From NCBI GenBank assembly GCA_023954655.1, contig JAGSHH010000009.1, forward strand, positions 1 through 37,144: DNA of 37,144 bases, in the 5' to 3' direction. Made by a program: the position numbers and the translations under genes. The notes beneath the pieces were generated by a model that did no database searches, was not told the DNA's origin, and saw nothing but the letters and a program-made list of their open reading frames with translations. This document shows positions 27,447 through 35,516 of this stretch, piece after piece. The stretch is from Colwelliaceae bacterium (lineage in GTDB: Bacteria > Pseudomonadota > Gammaproteobacteria > Enterobacterales > Alteromonadaceae). Numbering within the stretch: position 1 is the stretch's first letter; each line of letters starts with the position of its first letter.

Positions 27447-29249
27447 ATGAAAAATTTAAAAAAAATATCATTAGCAAGTTTATTACTTGCATCTTTAACT
27501 GCTTGTAACGGGGGCGATGGCAAAAATGGCATTGATGGTTCTACTGGTGCTCAAGGGCAACAAGGATCACAAGGTAACGTTGGTGAAAATGGTAAAGATG
27601 CGATACCAACATTAACAACAACATTAATTGCACGCTCTGTACTTAATGTTGAATCACCTGAAGGTGCAGCAGAAATAGTTCAATATCAAGAATCTACAGG
27701 TTGGATTTACGCCATTAATAGTTCTGGCGATGCAGCAACCGTCGATATTTTAAACTTAAACGAAGCAGATCCTTCAGCATTAATAGCAGACAGTGAAGGT
27801 ACTATAACAAATACAAACATGCCTTCAGTAATGCAAATTAATTTGTCTGAGCATACTTCAGGGGATGCCAACAGTATCAGCATATCAAATACGTTGAATA
27901 TATTAGCTGTTGCAATGGCAGCTGATGATGTTAACGAGAAAGGTTTTATCGCTTTTTATGATATTTCTGGTTCAACGCCAACTTTTATTAAAAATGTTGA
28001 AGTAGGCTATTTACCAGATATGGTCGCTTTTTCTAAAGATGGTGCAAAAGTCGTGGTTGCTAATGAAGGTGAACCAAGTGGTGACTACACGATTGATCCT
28101 GAAGGCAGTATTTCCATCATAAATGTAACTTCTGGTGTTATTTCTGATACTTCAATATCTCTCGGCTTTGAATCTTTGAACGATAAAAAATCAGAATTAA
28201 TGGCACAAGGCGTGATGTTTCCTAACCCAACTGGACGAACGATTAATGATCAATTAATCAACACTACAGTGGCTATGGATTTAGAACCAGAATACGTGGC
28301 AATTTCTGCTGATAATCAAACCGCTTTTGTTTCAATTCAAGAAAATAATGCTTTAGCAATTGTTGATTTAACAACAGACACATTAGTTGATGTAAAGGGA
28401 TTAGGTTTTAAAGACTGGTCTTCACTAAACATTGATGCTTCAGACAAAGACGGCGGTGTAAACTTTCGTCAATATCAAAACTTATTTGGCATGTACCAAC
28501 CAGACACTATCGCAACATTTTCTTGGAACAATGCAGACTTTATTGTTAGCGCCAACGAATGGGATGGTAGAGAATATTTCTTTGATGTTGCTTCAGAAAG
28601 CGAATGTACGACAAAAGGCGGTTTAGATTATGATGAAGACGATGGTTGTCTTTCTTATACCGACGAAAGCCGTGTAGAAGACCTTAACTTAGATCCAATA
28701 GCCTTTTCAGGTGTAAATAATGATGATTTTGATATTGGTCGTTTAAAAGTTTCTATTGAAAAAGGCGATATTGATGGTGACGGCGATTATGATCAACTTT
28801 ATACCTATGGCGCGCGTTCATTTTCAATATGGGATCAAAACGGTAATTTGGTTTTTGATTCGGCAGATGAAGTTGGAAAAATTACTTCGGCTATTCACGG
28901 TGAATCATTTAACAATGACGAAGATGAAAATAATGGCGATACGCGTTCAGATGCAAAAGGTGCAGAGCCAGAAGCGCTTACATTAGGCAAAATTGGTGAC
29001 AGAACGTATGCATTTGTTGGCTTAGAAAGAATGGCAGGTATTATGATTTATGATATTACCAACCCTTTCAATGCTTTTTTCGTTGATTACTTTATTAACC
29101 GTGGTACCACTGAAGATGCCGAAATTACAGGCGATTTAGCGCCTGAAGGAATGACATTTATTCCAGCAACTGATACATCAGAAGCAATGCTAATTATTGG
29201 CAATGAAATTTCAGGTTCGGTAACTGTTTGGCAAATAGCTCAACAATAA
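27447..29249 (+). CDS. Choice-of-anchor I type beta-propeller lipoprotein with collagen-like tether
   Basis: A 600-residue lipoprotein: signal with lipid acceptor Cys20 ('LTAC'), then nine Gly-x-y triplets (25-51), then a large extracytoplasmic domain. The body resembles the 'choice-of-anchor I' family, often loosely annotated as alkaline phosphatase: 'LPDMVAFSKDGAKVVVANEG' with the 'GEPSGDY' that follows, 'LEPEYVAISADNQTAFVSIQ', and 'LAPEGMTFIP' near the end. An EF-hand-like calcium loop 'DIDGDGDYD' lies near residue 435. No metal-dependent phosphatase catalytic motif is evident. A Pho-box-like site upstream hints at phosphate-starvation control. A strong terminator follows. The family call is solid; the activity is unknown. 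Confidence 0.82.
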   Translation: MKNLKKISLASLLLASLTACNGGDGKNGIDGSTGAQGQQGSQGNVGENGKDAIPTLTTTLIARSVLNVESPEGAAEIVQYQESTGWIYAINSSGDAATVDILNLNEADPSALIADSEGTITNTNMPSVMQINLSEHTSGDANSISISNTLNILAVAMAADDVNEKGFIAFYDISGSTPTFIKNVEVGYLPDMVAFSKDGAKVVVANEGEPSGDYTIDPEGSISIINVTSGVISDTSISLGFESLNDKKSELMAQGVMFPNPTGRTINDQLINTTVAMDLEPEYVAISADNQTAFVSIQENNALAIVDLTTDTLVDVKGLGFKDWSSLNIDASDKDGGVNFRQYQNLFGMYQPDTIATFSWNNADFIVSANEWDGREYFFDVASESECTTKGGLDYDEDDGCLSYTDESRVEDLNLDPIAFSGVNNDDFDIGRLKVSIEKGDIDGDGDYDQLYTYGARSFSIWDQNGNLVFDSADEVGKITSAIHGESFNNDEDENNGDTRSDAKGAEPEALTLGKIGDRTYAFVGLERMAGIMIYDITNPFNAFFVDYFINRGTTEDAEITGDLAPEGMTFIPATDTSEAMLIIGNEISGSVTVWQIAQQ

Positions 29250-29271
29250 TATCTAATATTTTTAGATATAT

Positions 29272-29298
29272 AAAAGGCTCCAACAATGGGGCCTTTTT
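29272..29298 (+). terminator. Intrinsic terminator of the lipoprotein gene
   Basis: AAAAGGCTCC, a short loop and GGGGCCTTTTT form a stem with one G-U pair and a T-run on the plus strand, 22 bp after the stop codon. Confidence 0.9.
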
Positions 29299-29374
29299 AC
29301 TTTCTTTATCAACAAAATAGCTAACCCTTTGATTTTAACTATAATCAATTTAATGGCTTTTAAAGGTACAGAAA

Positions 29375-29854
29375 ATGAAAAAAACAAATATTGTTGAATT
29401 TAGATTCCTAGCCGAACCTACTGATGTAAATTTCGGCGGAAAAGTCCATGGCGGAATGGTAATGAAATGGATAGATCAAGCTTCCTACGCCTGTGCTGCT
29501 CAATGGAGTAAACGCTATAGCGTGACAATATCTGCCAATGGTATTCGTTTTATTCGCCCTATTCTAGTTGGACAAATGATCACGGTAACAGCTCGCATTG
29601 TCCATACAGGAAAAACAAGTATGCACATCTATGTAGTTGTTCGTGCTGGTTACCCTAAAGAAGATAATACTATAGTTACCAACCGCTGTTTTATTACTTT
29701 CCTCGCGACTGATGAAACAGGCTTTCCTGTAAAAGTTGAACCATATACACCGGAAACCGAAGAAGATAAACTGCTTGAAGAAGTCGCCATAGAAGCCAAA
29801 CAATTCGCTAAAACATTAGATAATGATTTTGAGAAAAAACTCGGTTGGAAATAA
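29375..29854 (+). CDS. Acyl-CoA thioesterase, hotdog fold
   Basis: A 159-residue enzyme that should hydrolyse acyl-CoA to free acid and CoA in the cytoplasm. The active-site region is 'GGKVHGGMVMKWIDQASYAC': His25-Gly-Gly and Asp34 match the YciA/BACH-type hotdog thioesterases, which act as trimers of dimers. The C-terminal tail beyond 120 is acidic and helical. ATG 29375 has AAAGGT 7 nt upstream, and TATAAT lies at 29340-29345. YciA itself or a broader acyl-CoA thioesterase cannot be told apart from sequence alone. A palindromic element begins 5 bp after the stop. Confidence 0.9.
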   Translation: MKKTNIVEFRFLAEPTDVNFGGKVHGGMVMKWIDQASYACAAQWSKRYSVTISANGIRFIRPILVGQMITVTARIVHTGKTSMHIYVVVRAGYPKEDNTIVTNRCFITFLATDETGFPVKVEPYTPETEEDKLLEEVAIEAKQFAKTLDNDFEKKLGWK

Positions 29855-29858
29855 CTTT

Positions 29859-30043
29859 TACCAATTTGATTAAATGTCTTCCCAACTCATAGCTATGTTT
29901 ATGTTCAATAACAAGGCAATTTAAAAGGCTTATTATGCTGCGTTATTGATTTTGACAAGGGAATGACCAATCTCTTCAATCAATGCCTTGCCTCTAAGCC
30001 TTTTAATTCTCGCTGAATGGGGAAGCACTTAATCAACTTGGTA
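29859..30043. mobile_element. MITE-like palindromic element, non-coding
   Basis: About 185 bp fills the gap between two genes. Its ends form an imperfect 26-bp inverted repeat (29859-29884 against 30018-30043, 21 of 26 positions match, both starting TACCAA). An inner inverted repeat, AATTTAAAAGGCTTA (29918-29932) and TAAGCCTTTTAATT (29995-30008), makes a second stem. It holds no open frame of note. The pattern is that of a small non-autonomous element or a REP/ERIC-like repeat. No target-site duplication is certain. Confidence 0.6.
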
Positions 30044-30051
30044 TTAAACAA

Positions 30052-30597
30052 ATGAATCGATTATTTTTTGCTCTGGATATTCAAAAACAAGACAAAAAAG
30101 CTATTGTTCAATGGAGTAAACAACAACTAGGAACTATTCTTCAAAACAGTAAACCCGTCACAGAAAATAACTTACATATTACGTTAGCTTTTTTAGGTAA
30201 TGTGAGTATTGAGCAACAATTATTTTTCATTCAACTTTGTAATAACAAATTCTTACCGAGTAATTCAGCTTCAAATACAATATTTAAGCTATCCCTTAAT
30301 CAAATAGCTCTTTTTAAAAAGCCTAAAGTCCTTTATTTAGGTTTTAATCAGTTCCCTATCTATTTATTAGATTTGGCAGAATTATTGAGCAAACAAGCTA
30401 AAGAAAAAGAGATATTTCAAGAGGCTAGACCATATTGCCCTCATGTCTCTATCGCACGAAAGGTTAATGAACTAATAACAAATAGAAAAGTAAATATTGC
30501 CATAGATATTAAAAGTTTTAGCTTATACCGTTCTGAATCAACAGCGAGTGGGGTTATTTACACACCAATAAATACTTGGTCATTAGTACAAAAATAA
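30052..30597 (+). CDS. thpR: RNA 2',3'-cyclic phosphodiesterase (2'-5' RNA ligase family)
   Basis: A 2H phosphoesterase of 181 residues. The two catalytic HxT/S motifs are His42-Ile-Thr44 in 'NLHITLAFLGN' and His131-Val-Ser133 in 'CPHVSIARK'. The family opens 2',3'-cyclic phosphates on RNA and can join tRNA halves with a 2'-5' bond in vitro; its cellular role is unclear. The ATG is only 9 bp after the right end of the palindromic element and has no good ribosome site (sequence TTAAACAA before it), so the element may have replaced the native leader. Confidence 0.93.
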   Translation: MNRLFFALDIQKQDKKAIVQWSKQQLGTILQNSKPVTENNLHITLAFLGNVSIEQQLFFIQLCNNKFLPSNSASNTIFKLSLNQIALFKKPKVLYLGFNQFPIYLLDLAELLSKQAKEKEIFQEARPYCPHVSIARKVNELITNRKVNIAIDIKSFSLYRSESTASGVIYTPINTWSLVQK

Positions 30598-30626
30598 CTT
30601 ATTGTTTTATATGGATTTAAATATTT

Positions 30627-30646
30627 GCATATTTGTTAAAATATGC
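30627..30646. repeat. Perfect inverted repeat between thpR and the next gene
   Basis: GCATATTT-GTTA-AAATATGC has 8-bp arms and a 4-base loop. It starts 30 bp after the thpR stop and ends 58 bp before the next ATG. No T-run follows on either strand, so an operator is a little more likely than a terminator. Confidence 0.4.
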
Positions 30647-30703
30647 TTACTTGGCAAACATTAAAAAACTTGTTATCAATATATCCCCTTAAATTTAACG
30701 AGA

Positions 30704-31123
30704 ATGAGCATGCAATTAGCCGAACATGGAAAGTACACCATTAAACCTCACGGTAATATTTTGGTTGTAGATGCCCATGGACCATTTAACGATGTAACCG
30801 CTGCCGATTATGTTCAAGAAATGTATGATGCTTGTGAAAAATTTTCTGATAAGGCCTGGGGCTTATTAGTCACTTTTTATGGCAATAGTGTTTTCACACC
30901 TGAAGCCGAAAAAGCATTAGTAGAAGTGACTCGTTACCGAATGAAAAGAGGTATGATTGCCAACGCAAGCGTGATCATGGAGAGCAGCTCTGCTGATATT
31001 CAACAAATGCAATTACGACGAATTTATCAAGCTTGTAACCTCACCTTCCATGTTTTTAGTGATGTTGGAAGTGCTCGGAATTGGTTAGAAAGCTTTGTAT
31101 TAGAACAATCCAAAGCAATGTAA
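30704..31123 (+). CDS. Uncharacterised small cytoplasmic protein, STAS-like in outline
   Basis: A 139-residue protein without signal or membrane segments. The alternating beta/alpha pattern ('GNILVVDAHGPFND' first, then a helix, 'KAWGLLVTFYG', a helix, 'NASVIMESSS', and a C-terminal helix after 'FHVFSDVGSARNWLE') is like small STAS or SpoIIAA-type domains, but I do not recognise a named family with certainty. Two ATGs are possible: 30704 and 30710; GAGA lies 6 nt before the second, which is the better spaced. A terminator follows and a 20-bp palindrome precedes it. The function is unknown. Confidence 0.75.
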   Translation: MSMQLAEHGKYTIKPHGNILVVDAHGPFNDVTAADYVQEMYDACEKFSDKAWGLLVTFYGNSVFTPEAEKALVEVTRYRMKRGMIANASVIMESSSADIQQMQLRRIYQACNLTFHVFSDVGSARNWLESFVLEQSKAM

Positions 31124-31160
31124 CCCCTAAGAGAAAAATTATTGTATTAATTTGATTTTC

Positions 31161-31190
31161 AAAAAAAACGACCTTCATAGTCGCTTTTTT
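31161..31190. terminator. Bidirectional terminator, small unknown gene / pepB
   Basis: An A-run and CGAC pair across a 7-base loop with GTCG, one bulged C and a T-run. It lies between convergent genes and has T-runs on both strands. Confidence 0.8.
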
Positions 31191-31216
31191 AATTAAATCA
31201 CTTTATTTTTAATTTC

Positions 31217-32512
31217 TTACTTAGCTAGTAATAAGTTTGCAATAGTTGCAATACCTAACCCCGTTGCTCCTGCTGCCCAATAACCATCACCACTGCCATT
31301 GTAAGCTGCAGATAAATCAAAGTGTAACCAGCCTTTCCCTTCATTTGGTACAAAGCGTGATAAAAAGCCAGCCGCATTACTTGCGCCACCGGCTCCACCA
31401 CCTTTTTGAGTTCGACTATTAGCGGTATCAGCAAATGCTGAAGGACATTTATCTTGATGCCAAACCTCTAAAGGTAATTGCCATAACGGCTCATTCACAT
31501 TATCTGCCGTGTGCTTAGCTTTATTCGCTAAATCTTGGTCAAGTGAGAATAATGCGGTGTAATCTCCGCCTGTCGCCATTACTGAAGCTCCTGTTAAAGT
31601 CGCAGCGTCAATGATCATCTCAGGCTCACTTTCTGCAGCTAATAACAAACCATCTGCAAGTACAATACGTCCTTCTGCATCTGTATTAGCCACTTCACAA
31701 GACACACCGTTTTTATAAGTTAAGATATCACTTAGTTTATAGGCATGGCTTGATATCATGTTTTCTGCACAGCATAAAATGAGTTTTACACGTTGATTTA
31801 AACCCTGACGTATTGCCAAAGCTAACGCCCCCGCAACAACAGCAGCTCCACCCATATCTGATTTCATATCAAACATGCCTGCATTTGATTTAATACTATA
31901 GCCACCACTGTCAAAAGTAATTCCTTTACCAACAAGGCACGTTGAAACAGGAGTGTCAGTCTTTTTAGAAGGGTTATAATCCAGCTCTAACAAACAAGGC
32001 GGATGAGCACTGCCTTTTCCGACATTATATATCCCTACCCAGCCTTGCTTTTCTAATTCATCACCGCTAATAATTTTTGCCGAAACGTAAGCCGGAGACT
32101 GAGCCGTTATATAATCAACTGCTGCCTTTGCTAAACTTTCAGGAGGTAATTCTGAAGGTGTATGATTTGTTATATCTCGTGCCCAAGCAAAAACCGCTAA
32201 CTTGTCATTCAATGCATTTACGTTTGATTCATCACCAAAAAACTCCACAGCAGTTAACTTATCAACACAAGTAAACCCTAGCGCAAAAGCCCATTGATAA
32301 TCATCATTCCATAGTTCACCAACTAGCTTTGCGTTTTTAACTCCCATTTTTTCAATGCTACGTGCAGCTTGTTGAATTTTTTTGAGTGGGTACTGCGTAT
32401 CGAGTGGGATATATATATAAAGGTTGTTTTCACTAATTTGAACTAATTTTTCTTTCTGCCAATCATTAAGCTCTGAATGATTAACAAGTGTTATTTGACT
32501 AACAGATTCCAT
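31217..32512 (-). CDS. pepB: Aminopeptidase B (M17 family)
   Basis: A cytoplasmic metallo-aminopeptidase that trims peptides, related to leucyl aminopeptidase but with a shorter N-terminal domain. Active-site residues are Lys196 in 'GKGITFDSGG', Asp201, Lys208, Asp219 in 'KSDMGG', and Asp278/Glu280/Arg282 in 'NTDAEGR'. The form 'KGITFDSGGYSIK' and the whole length of 431 residues match E. coli PepB. ATG 32512 has AGG 6 nt upstream. It is convergent with the small gene to the left and divergent from the serine hydrolase to the right. Confidence 0.95.
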   Translation of the reverse strand: MESVSQITLVNHSELNDWQKEKLVQISENNLYIYIPLDTQYPLKKIQQAARSIEKMGVKNAKLVGELWNDDYQWAFALGFTCVDKLTAVEFFGDESNVNALNDKLAVFAWARDITNHTPSELPPESLAKAAVDYITAQSPAYVSAKIISGDELEKQGWVGIYNVGKGSAHPPCLLELDYNPSKKTDTPVSTCLVGKGITFDSGGYSIKSNAGMFDMKSDMGGAAVVAGALALAIRQGLNQRVKLILCCAENMISSHAYKLSDILTYKNGVSCEVANTDAEGRIVLADGLLLAAESEPEMIIDAATLTGASVMATGGDYTALFSLDQDLANKAKHTADNVNEPLWQLPLEVWHQDKCPSAFADTANSRTQKGGGAGGASNAAGFLSRFVPNEGKGWLHFDLSAAYNGSGDGYWAAGATGLGIATIANLLLAK

Positions 32513-32658
32513 GGATAACCTATATTTTATAATAATTTTAATTACTCATAGTTTACACCAGCTAGTTAAAAACAGAACCTAACACAATCAAATATTTCAT
32601 TGATATCTTTAATAGAAACTAATCACTGACAGTAAATTCAAAATATTTTTCTTTCATG

Positions 32659-32688
32659 GGCAACCGCTTCTTTAGATCATCCGTCTAA
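32659..32688 (+). promoter_or_regulatory. ECF-type promoter of the serine hydrolase gene
   Basis: GGCAACC (32659-32665), a 16-bp spacer and CGTCTAA (32682-32688). The 'AAC' -35 core and 'CGTC' -10 core are the form used by ECF sigma factors. Both elements and the spacing are the same as at 34448-34477 before the ECF operon. The leader to the ATG at 32804 is about 110 nt. The rest of gap 32513-32803 holds only AT-rich sequence and the pepB promoter region. Confidence 0.75.
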
Positions 32689-32803
32689 GCTCTTTAAATT
32701 CAGTCAAATAATGGCCATGAGCAAAAAGAATGAACAAGGTTAGGTTTATCAGCCAGCGATCATTTTCTATGGAACTCAGGCAAAGCAAATTAAAGGAAAA
32801 ACA

Positions 32804-34291
32804 ATGAAACAAATATCCCTTAGAGAAAATTTAACTTATTTACTCTCCACTTTATTATTGATTGCTAGCTTTTCAAGCATCGCAAGTACAAACAATCAAA
32901 ATGTATATTCCAAAGCGTCAAATGAAGTGTTGATTAAAAAGACGGATGAAATCATTAAGCTGTATACAGATCCCGATTGGTTTTCTGGAAGTGTGGTGAT
33001 TTTTAAAGACAATAAAGTTATCTACGATAAGAGCTTTGGTTTAGCTGATATAGAAAAAAAAGTTAAAAATACATCGTCTACAAGAACAAGAATTGGTTCT
33101 ATTAACAAACACTTTACTGCAGCTCTAATCATGCAGAAAGTTCAATCTGGACAATTATCATTGGACGATAAGCTGGAAAAATTCCAACTTGGCTTCCCAA
33201 AAAATGTTGCTAATAAAATTACCGTACGTCATCTGTTGAAGCATACCTCGGGTTTTGCAGACATATTTAATCGTGAATATTACGAAACGTACCGTTCATT
33301 AAAGACTATCAATGACAAACTTCCCTTATTACGAAATAAGTCGCTTATTTCTGAGCCGGGCAAAGAGTTTAACTATTCAAACTATGGTTATATTGTTTTA
33401 GGGGCGATTTTAGAAAAAATTGAACAGAAAAGCTTTCAAGCAATTATTACTGACAACATTTTGAATATTATTAAAGCAGACAATACCGTATATGATTTGA
33501 CTGAGAACATCGACAATAAGGCAAAAAGTTATCACTTTTCCCCATTAGGCGAAAAAATTGATCGAACAAGTAGATTAGAAAACTTAACACCTGATGGCGG
33601 TATGTACTCCACTCCTTATGATTTGGCACTATTTTATTCAAAACTTTTTTATAGTAACCAGTTACTTAACGATCAATCAAAAGCAATGATGAAAAATCAT
33701 TATAAAGAAACAATTAAGCCATGGGCAGAGTTTTTAGGCAGCGATAAAACCAAAATAATATCTTATGGCGGAGGCCCTGGTGTGAGTGCAGCTGTAGAGG
33801 TATTAATAAAAGATAAATTCATGGTGATTGCCCTAGCTAATACAGATGGCGTAGTTGCAGAGCGTATCACGCAAAGAGTGACTGAAGTTTATCAAGGTAA
33901 AGAATATAAAAAAGTGATATTACCATTAGGAATTTTTGCAAAATCACTGTTAGATAAAAAAGGCAGTGCTTACTTCATAGAGAATGCAAAGCATGAGTTT
34001 TATCAAGCGGGATATAATGACTTTAAATCAAGATCATTAAAATTTACGGCAAGACCATTGAACAAATTAGGCTTCTCTTTAATTAATAATAATCAAATTG
34101 ATAAGGCTATTAGTGTCTTTATTGTTAATACAAAACTATTCCCAACAGAGCCCAATACCTTTGATAGCTTAGCTTTAGCCTATGAAAAAATAGGAGATAA
34201 AACAAAAGCGTTAACTAATTATAAGCAAGCACTGTTATTAGATTCAAATTTTGAGTCAGCTAAAGAAGCATTATTGCGATTAAGCCAATAG
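32804..34291 (+). CDS. Secreted serine hydrolase (class C beta-lactamase-like) with TPR C-terminus
   Basis: A 495-residue protein with a Sec signal (1-28, 'SSIAS' at its end). The beta-lactamase/D-Ala-D-Ala carboxypeptidase-like domain (about 45-365) has Ser99-Ile-Asn-Lys102 (SxxK), Tyr191-Ser-Asn193 (YxN) and 'GGGPG' at 322-326 in place of the KTG/HxG box. Two or more TPR units follow (about 405-490; 'NTFDSLALAYEKIGDKTKAL'). AAGGA is 6 nt before ATG 32804. Similar fusions in marine bacteria are annotated simply as serine hydrolase; esterase, peptidase or peptide-cleaving activity are all possible. Its promoter matches that of the adjacent ECF operon, so it is likely a target of that sigma factor. 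Confidence 0.85.
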   Translation: MKQISLRENLTYLLSTLLLIASFSSIASTNNQNVYSKASNEVLIKKTDEIIKLYTDPDWFSGSVVIFKDNKVIYDKSFGLADIEKKVKNTSSTRTRIGSINKHFTAALIMQKVQSGQLSLDDKLEKFQLGFPKNVANKITVRHLLKHTSGFADIFNREYYETYRSLKTINDKLPLLRNKSLISEPGKEFNYSNYGYIVLGAILEKIEQKSFQAIITDNILNIIKADNTVYDLTENIDNKAKSYHFSPLGEKIDRTSRLENLTPDGGMYSTPYDLALFYSKLFYSNQLLNDQSKAMMKNHYKETIKPWAEFLGSDKTKIISYGGGPGVSAAVEVLIKDKFMVIALANTDGVVAERITQRVTEVYQGKEYKKVILPLGIFAKSLLDKKGSAYFIENAKHEFYQAGYNDFKSRSLKFTARPLNKLGFSLINNNQIDKAISVFIVNTKLFPTEPNTFDSLALAYEKIGDKTKALTNYKQALLLDSNFESAKEALLRLSQ

Positions 34292-34447
34292 GCTTTATAA
34301 CTAACTTATGTGCTACAAATAGCAAGTAATCAAACTATTTATGGCACAACACGTTTTCAAATATGCAGTATTTAACTCAATATAAAAATTAATTGAATGT
34401 GCCAATTATTACATTAGGTAATTGGATGAAAGATTTTCACTTTGTTA

Positions 34448-34477
34448 GGCAACCGCTTTATCAACTAGCCCGTCTAA
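34448..34477 (+). promoter_or_regulatory. ECF-type promoter of the sigma-factor operon (autoregulation)
   Basis: GGCAACC (34448-34454), a 16-bp spacer and CGTCTAA (34471-34477); GGCAACCGCTT and CCGTCTAA are shared with the site at 32659. The predicted leader to ATG 34514 is about 30 nt. In gap 34292-34513 a 7-bp inverted repeat CCAATTA / TAATTGG (34402-34425) also lies just upstream of it and may be an operator. Confidence 0.75.
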
Positions 34478-34513
34478 CCTATTTTAAAGTAAATAAAAAA
34501 CAGGATTATTAAC

Positions 34514-34939
34514 ATGAACACAGTATGGATTTGTCTAATTTCACTCATCGCTTTCTGGCTTGCACTAAGAAGTATTAACACTCACTTAAAGCAACAGAAG
34601 CTGATTAAAGTTAGAGAGATGCTACATACAGAGCGAGTAAAGAGTCTAGAAACAGATGCTGAGCCTATAGATATTAACTTTGAGATGGAAGCCATGGAAC
34701 AAATGATGAGTCAATCAGTTACTACTTCTACAACTTTTATGAGGATCTGGCATCAAGTGAGCTTTAGATTGGGTATATTTTTTATTGCACTAAGTGCTGT
34801 GGGGTCGACCTTTTTATTGATAGCAATGTTGTCAGAGGTTGAGCTCAGGCATGGCGCGATTCCTATGGCATTGGCTCCTTTATTTATTGGTATTCCTCTG
34901 CTTGTGACTAACTTTCTCAGTAATAAGTACTTGAAATAA
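34514..34939 (+). CDS. Three-helix membrane protein, possible regulator (anti-sigma candidate) of the ECF factor
   Basis: A 141-residue protein I cannot assign to a named family. Membrane helices are predicted at about 4-19, 86-107 and 116-134; the middle part (22-80) is charged and acidic ('DAEPIDINFEMEAMEQMM'). AGGA is about 8 nt before the ATG. The ECF sigma gene starts 2 bp after its stop, so the two are made together. Many anti-sigma factors are small membrane proteins, but most are encoded after the sigma gene and have one helix, so the role is only inferred. The transcript starts at the ECF-type promoter. Confidence 0.7.
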   Translation: MNTVWICLISLIAFWLALRSINTHLKQQKLIKVREMLHTERVKSLETDAEPIDINFEMEAMEQMMSQSVTTSTTFMRIWHQVSFRLGIFFIALSAVGSTFLLIAMLSEVELRHGAIPMALAPLFIGIPLLVTNFLSNKYLK

Positions 34940-34941
34940 GT

Positions 34942-35511
34942 ATGTCTGAGGAAGTCGAACAGGACACTTGTAACCAGTTAGTCGATGAGTTTCTTAAGTC
35001 AGGAGATCATCACACTTTCTCTCAGCTACTTAAGTGTCATCAGTCATCGATAAAGAGCATTGTTATAGCTACGCTTGGTGTGCATTTTCGAAGTGAAGCT
35101 GATGATGCTTGCCAAGAAGTCTATATTAAGCTCTATGAGAGATCTAAAAGCTATATAGGGAAAAGTAAATTTACCACTTGGTTGTATCGGTTAGTAAAAA
35201 ATACAGCAATTGATTATCAACGTAAGCATGCGCGTCATCTTGCAACACAAGCCTATGAAGACGAGGAAATGATAGACTGGCAAACACCTAATGAAATAAT
35301 TAGTGAACCAGTTAACCAGTCAATTAATGAATTTGTAGAACAACTGCCACTTCAATATCGAACGATAGTTTACATGCATTACTGGCAAGGAATGACAACA
35401 ATGGAAGTTTCGAAGCATTTGTTAATTTCACAAGGTACAGTAAAGGGTTATTTGCATAGGATCAGAAAACAAATTTCCATTATTATTAATGATAATAATA
35501 TAAGAGAATAA
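34942..35511 (+). CDS. ECF-family RNA polymerase sigma factor
   Basis: A 189-residue sigma-70-family protein with region 2 (about 25-98; 'DDACQEVYIKLYE' and 'FTTWLYRLVKNTAIDYQRK') and region 4 (about 126-178; 'LPLQYRTIVYMHYWQGMTTM' with 'GTVKGYLHRIRKQ' as the recognition helix). Region 3 is absent, which defines ECF factors. It should bind core polymerase and read the GGCAACC/CGTCTAA promoters at 32659 and 34448. The ATG is 2 bp after the membrane-protein gene and 5 bp separates its stop from the next ATG. Which ECF group it belongs to needs a full alignment. Confidence 0.92.
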   Translation: MSEEVEQDTCNQLVDEFLKSGDHHTFSQLLKCHQSSIKSIVIATLGVHFRSEADDACQEVYIKLYERSKSYIGKSKFTTWLYRLVKNTAIDYQRKHARHLATQAYEDEEMIDWQTPNEIISEPVNQSINEFVEQLPLQYRTIVYMHYWQGMTTMEVSKHLLISQGTVKGYLHRIRKQISIIINDNNIRE

Positions 35512-35516
35512 TAAAT

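Noticed and set aside
32711-32743. Short frame (ATG to TAG, 10 codons) in the leader of the serine hydrolase gene
   Set aside because: No ribosome site precedes it and it encodes no run of regulatory codons; a chance frame in a 110-nt leader is likely.
34402-34425. CCAATTA / TAATTGG inverted repeat as terminator of the serine hydrolase gene
   Set aside because: AT-rich stem with a 10-base loop and no T-run; an operator for the ECF promoter is just as possible, so no separate call is made.
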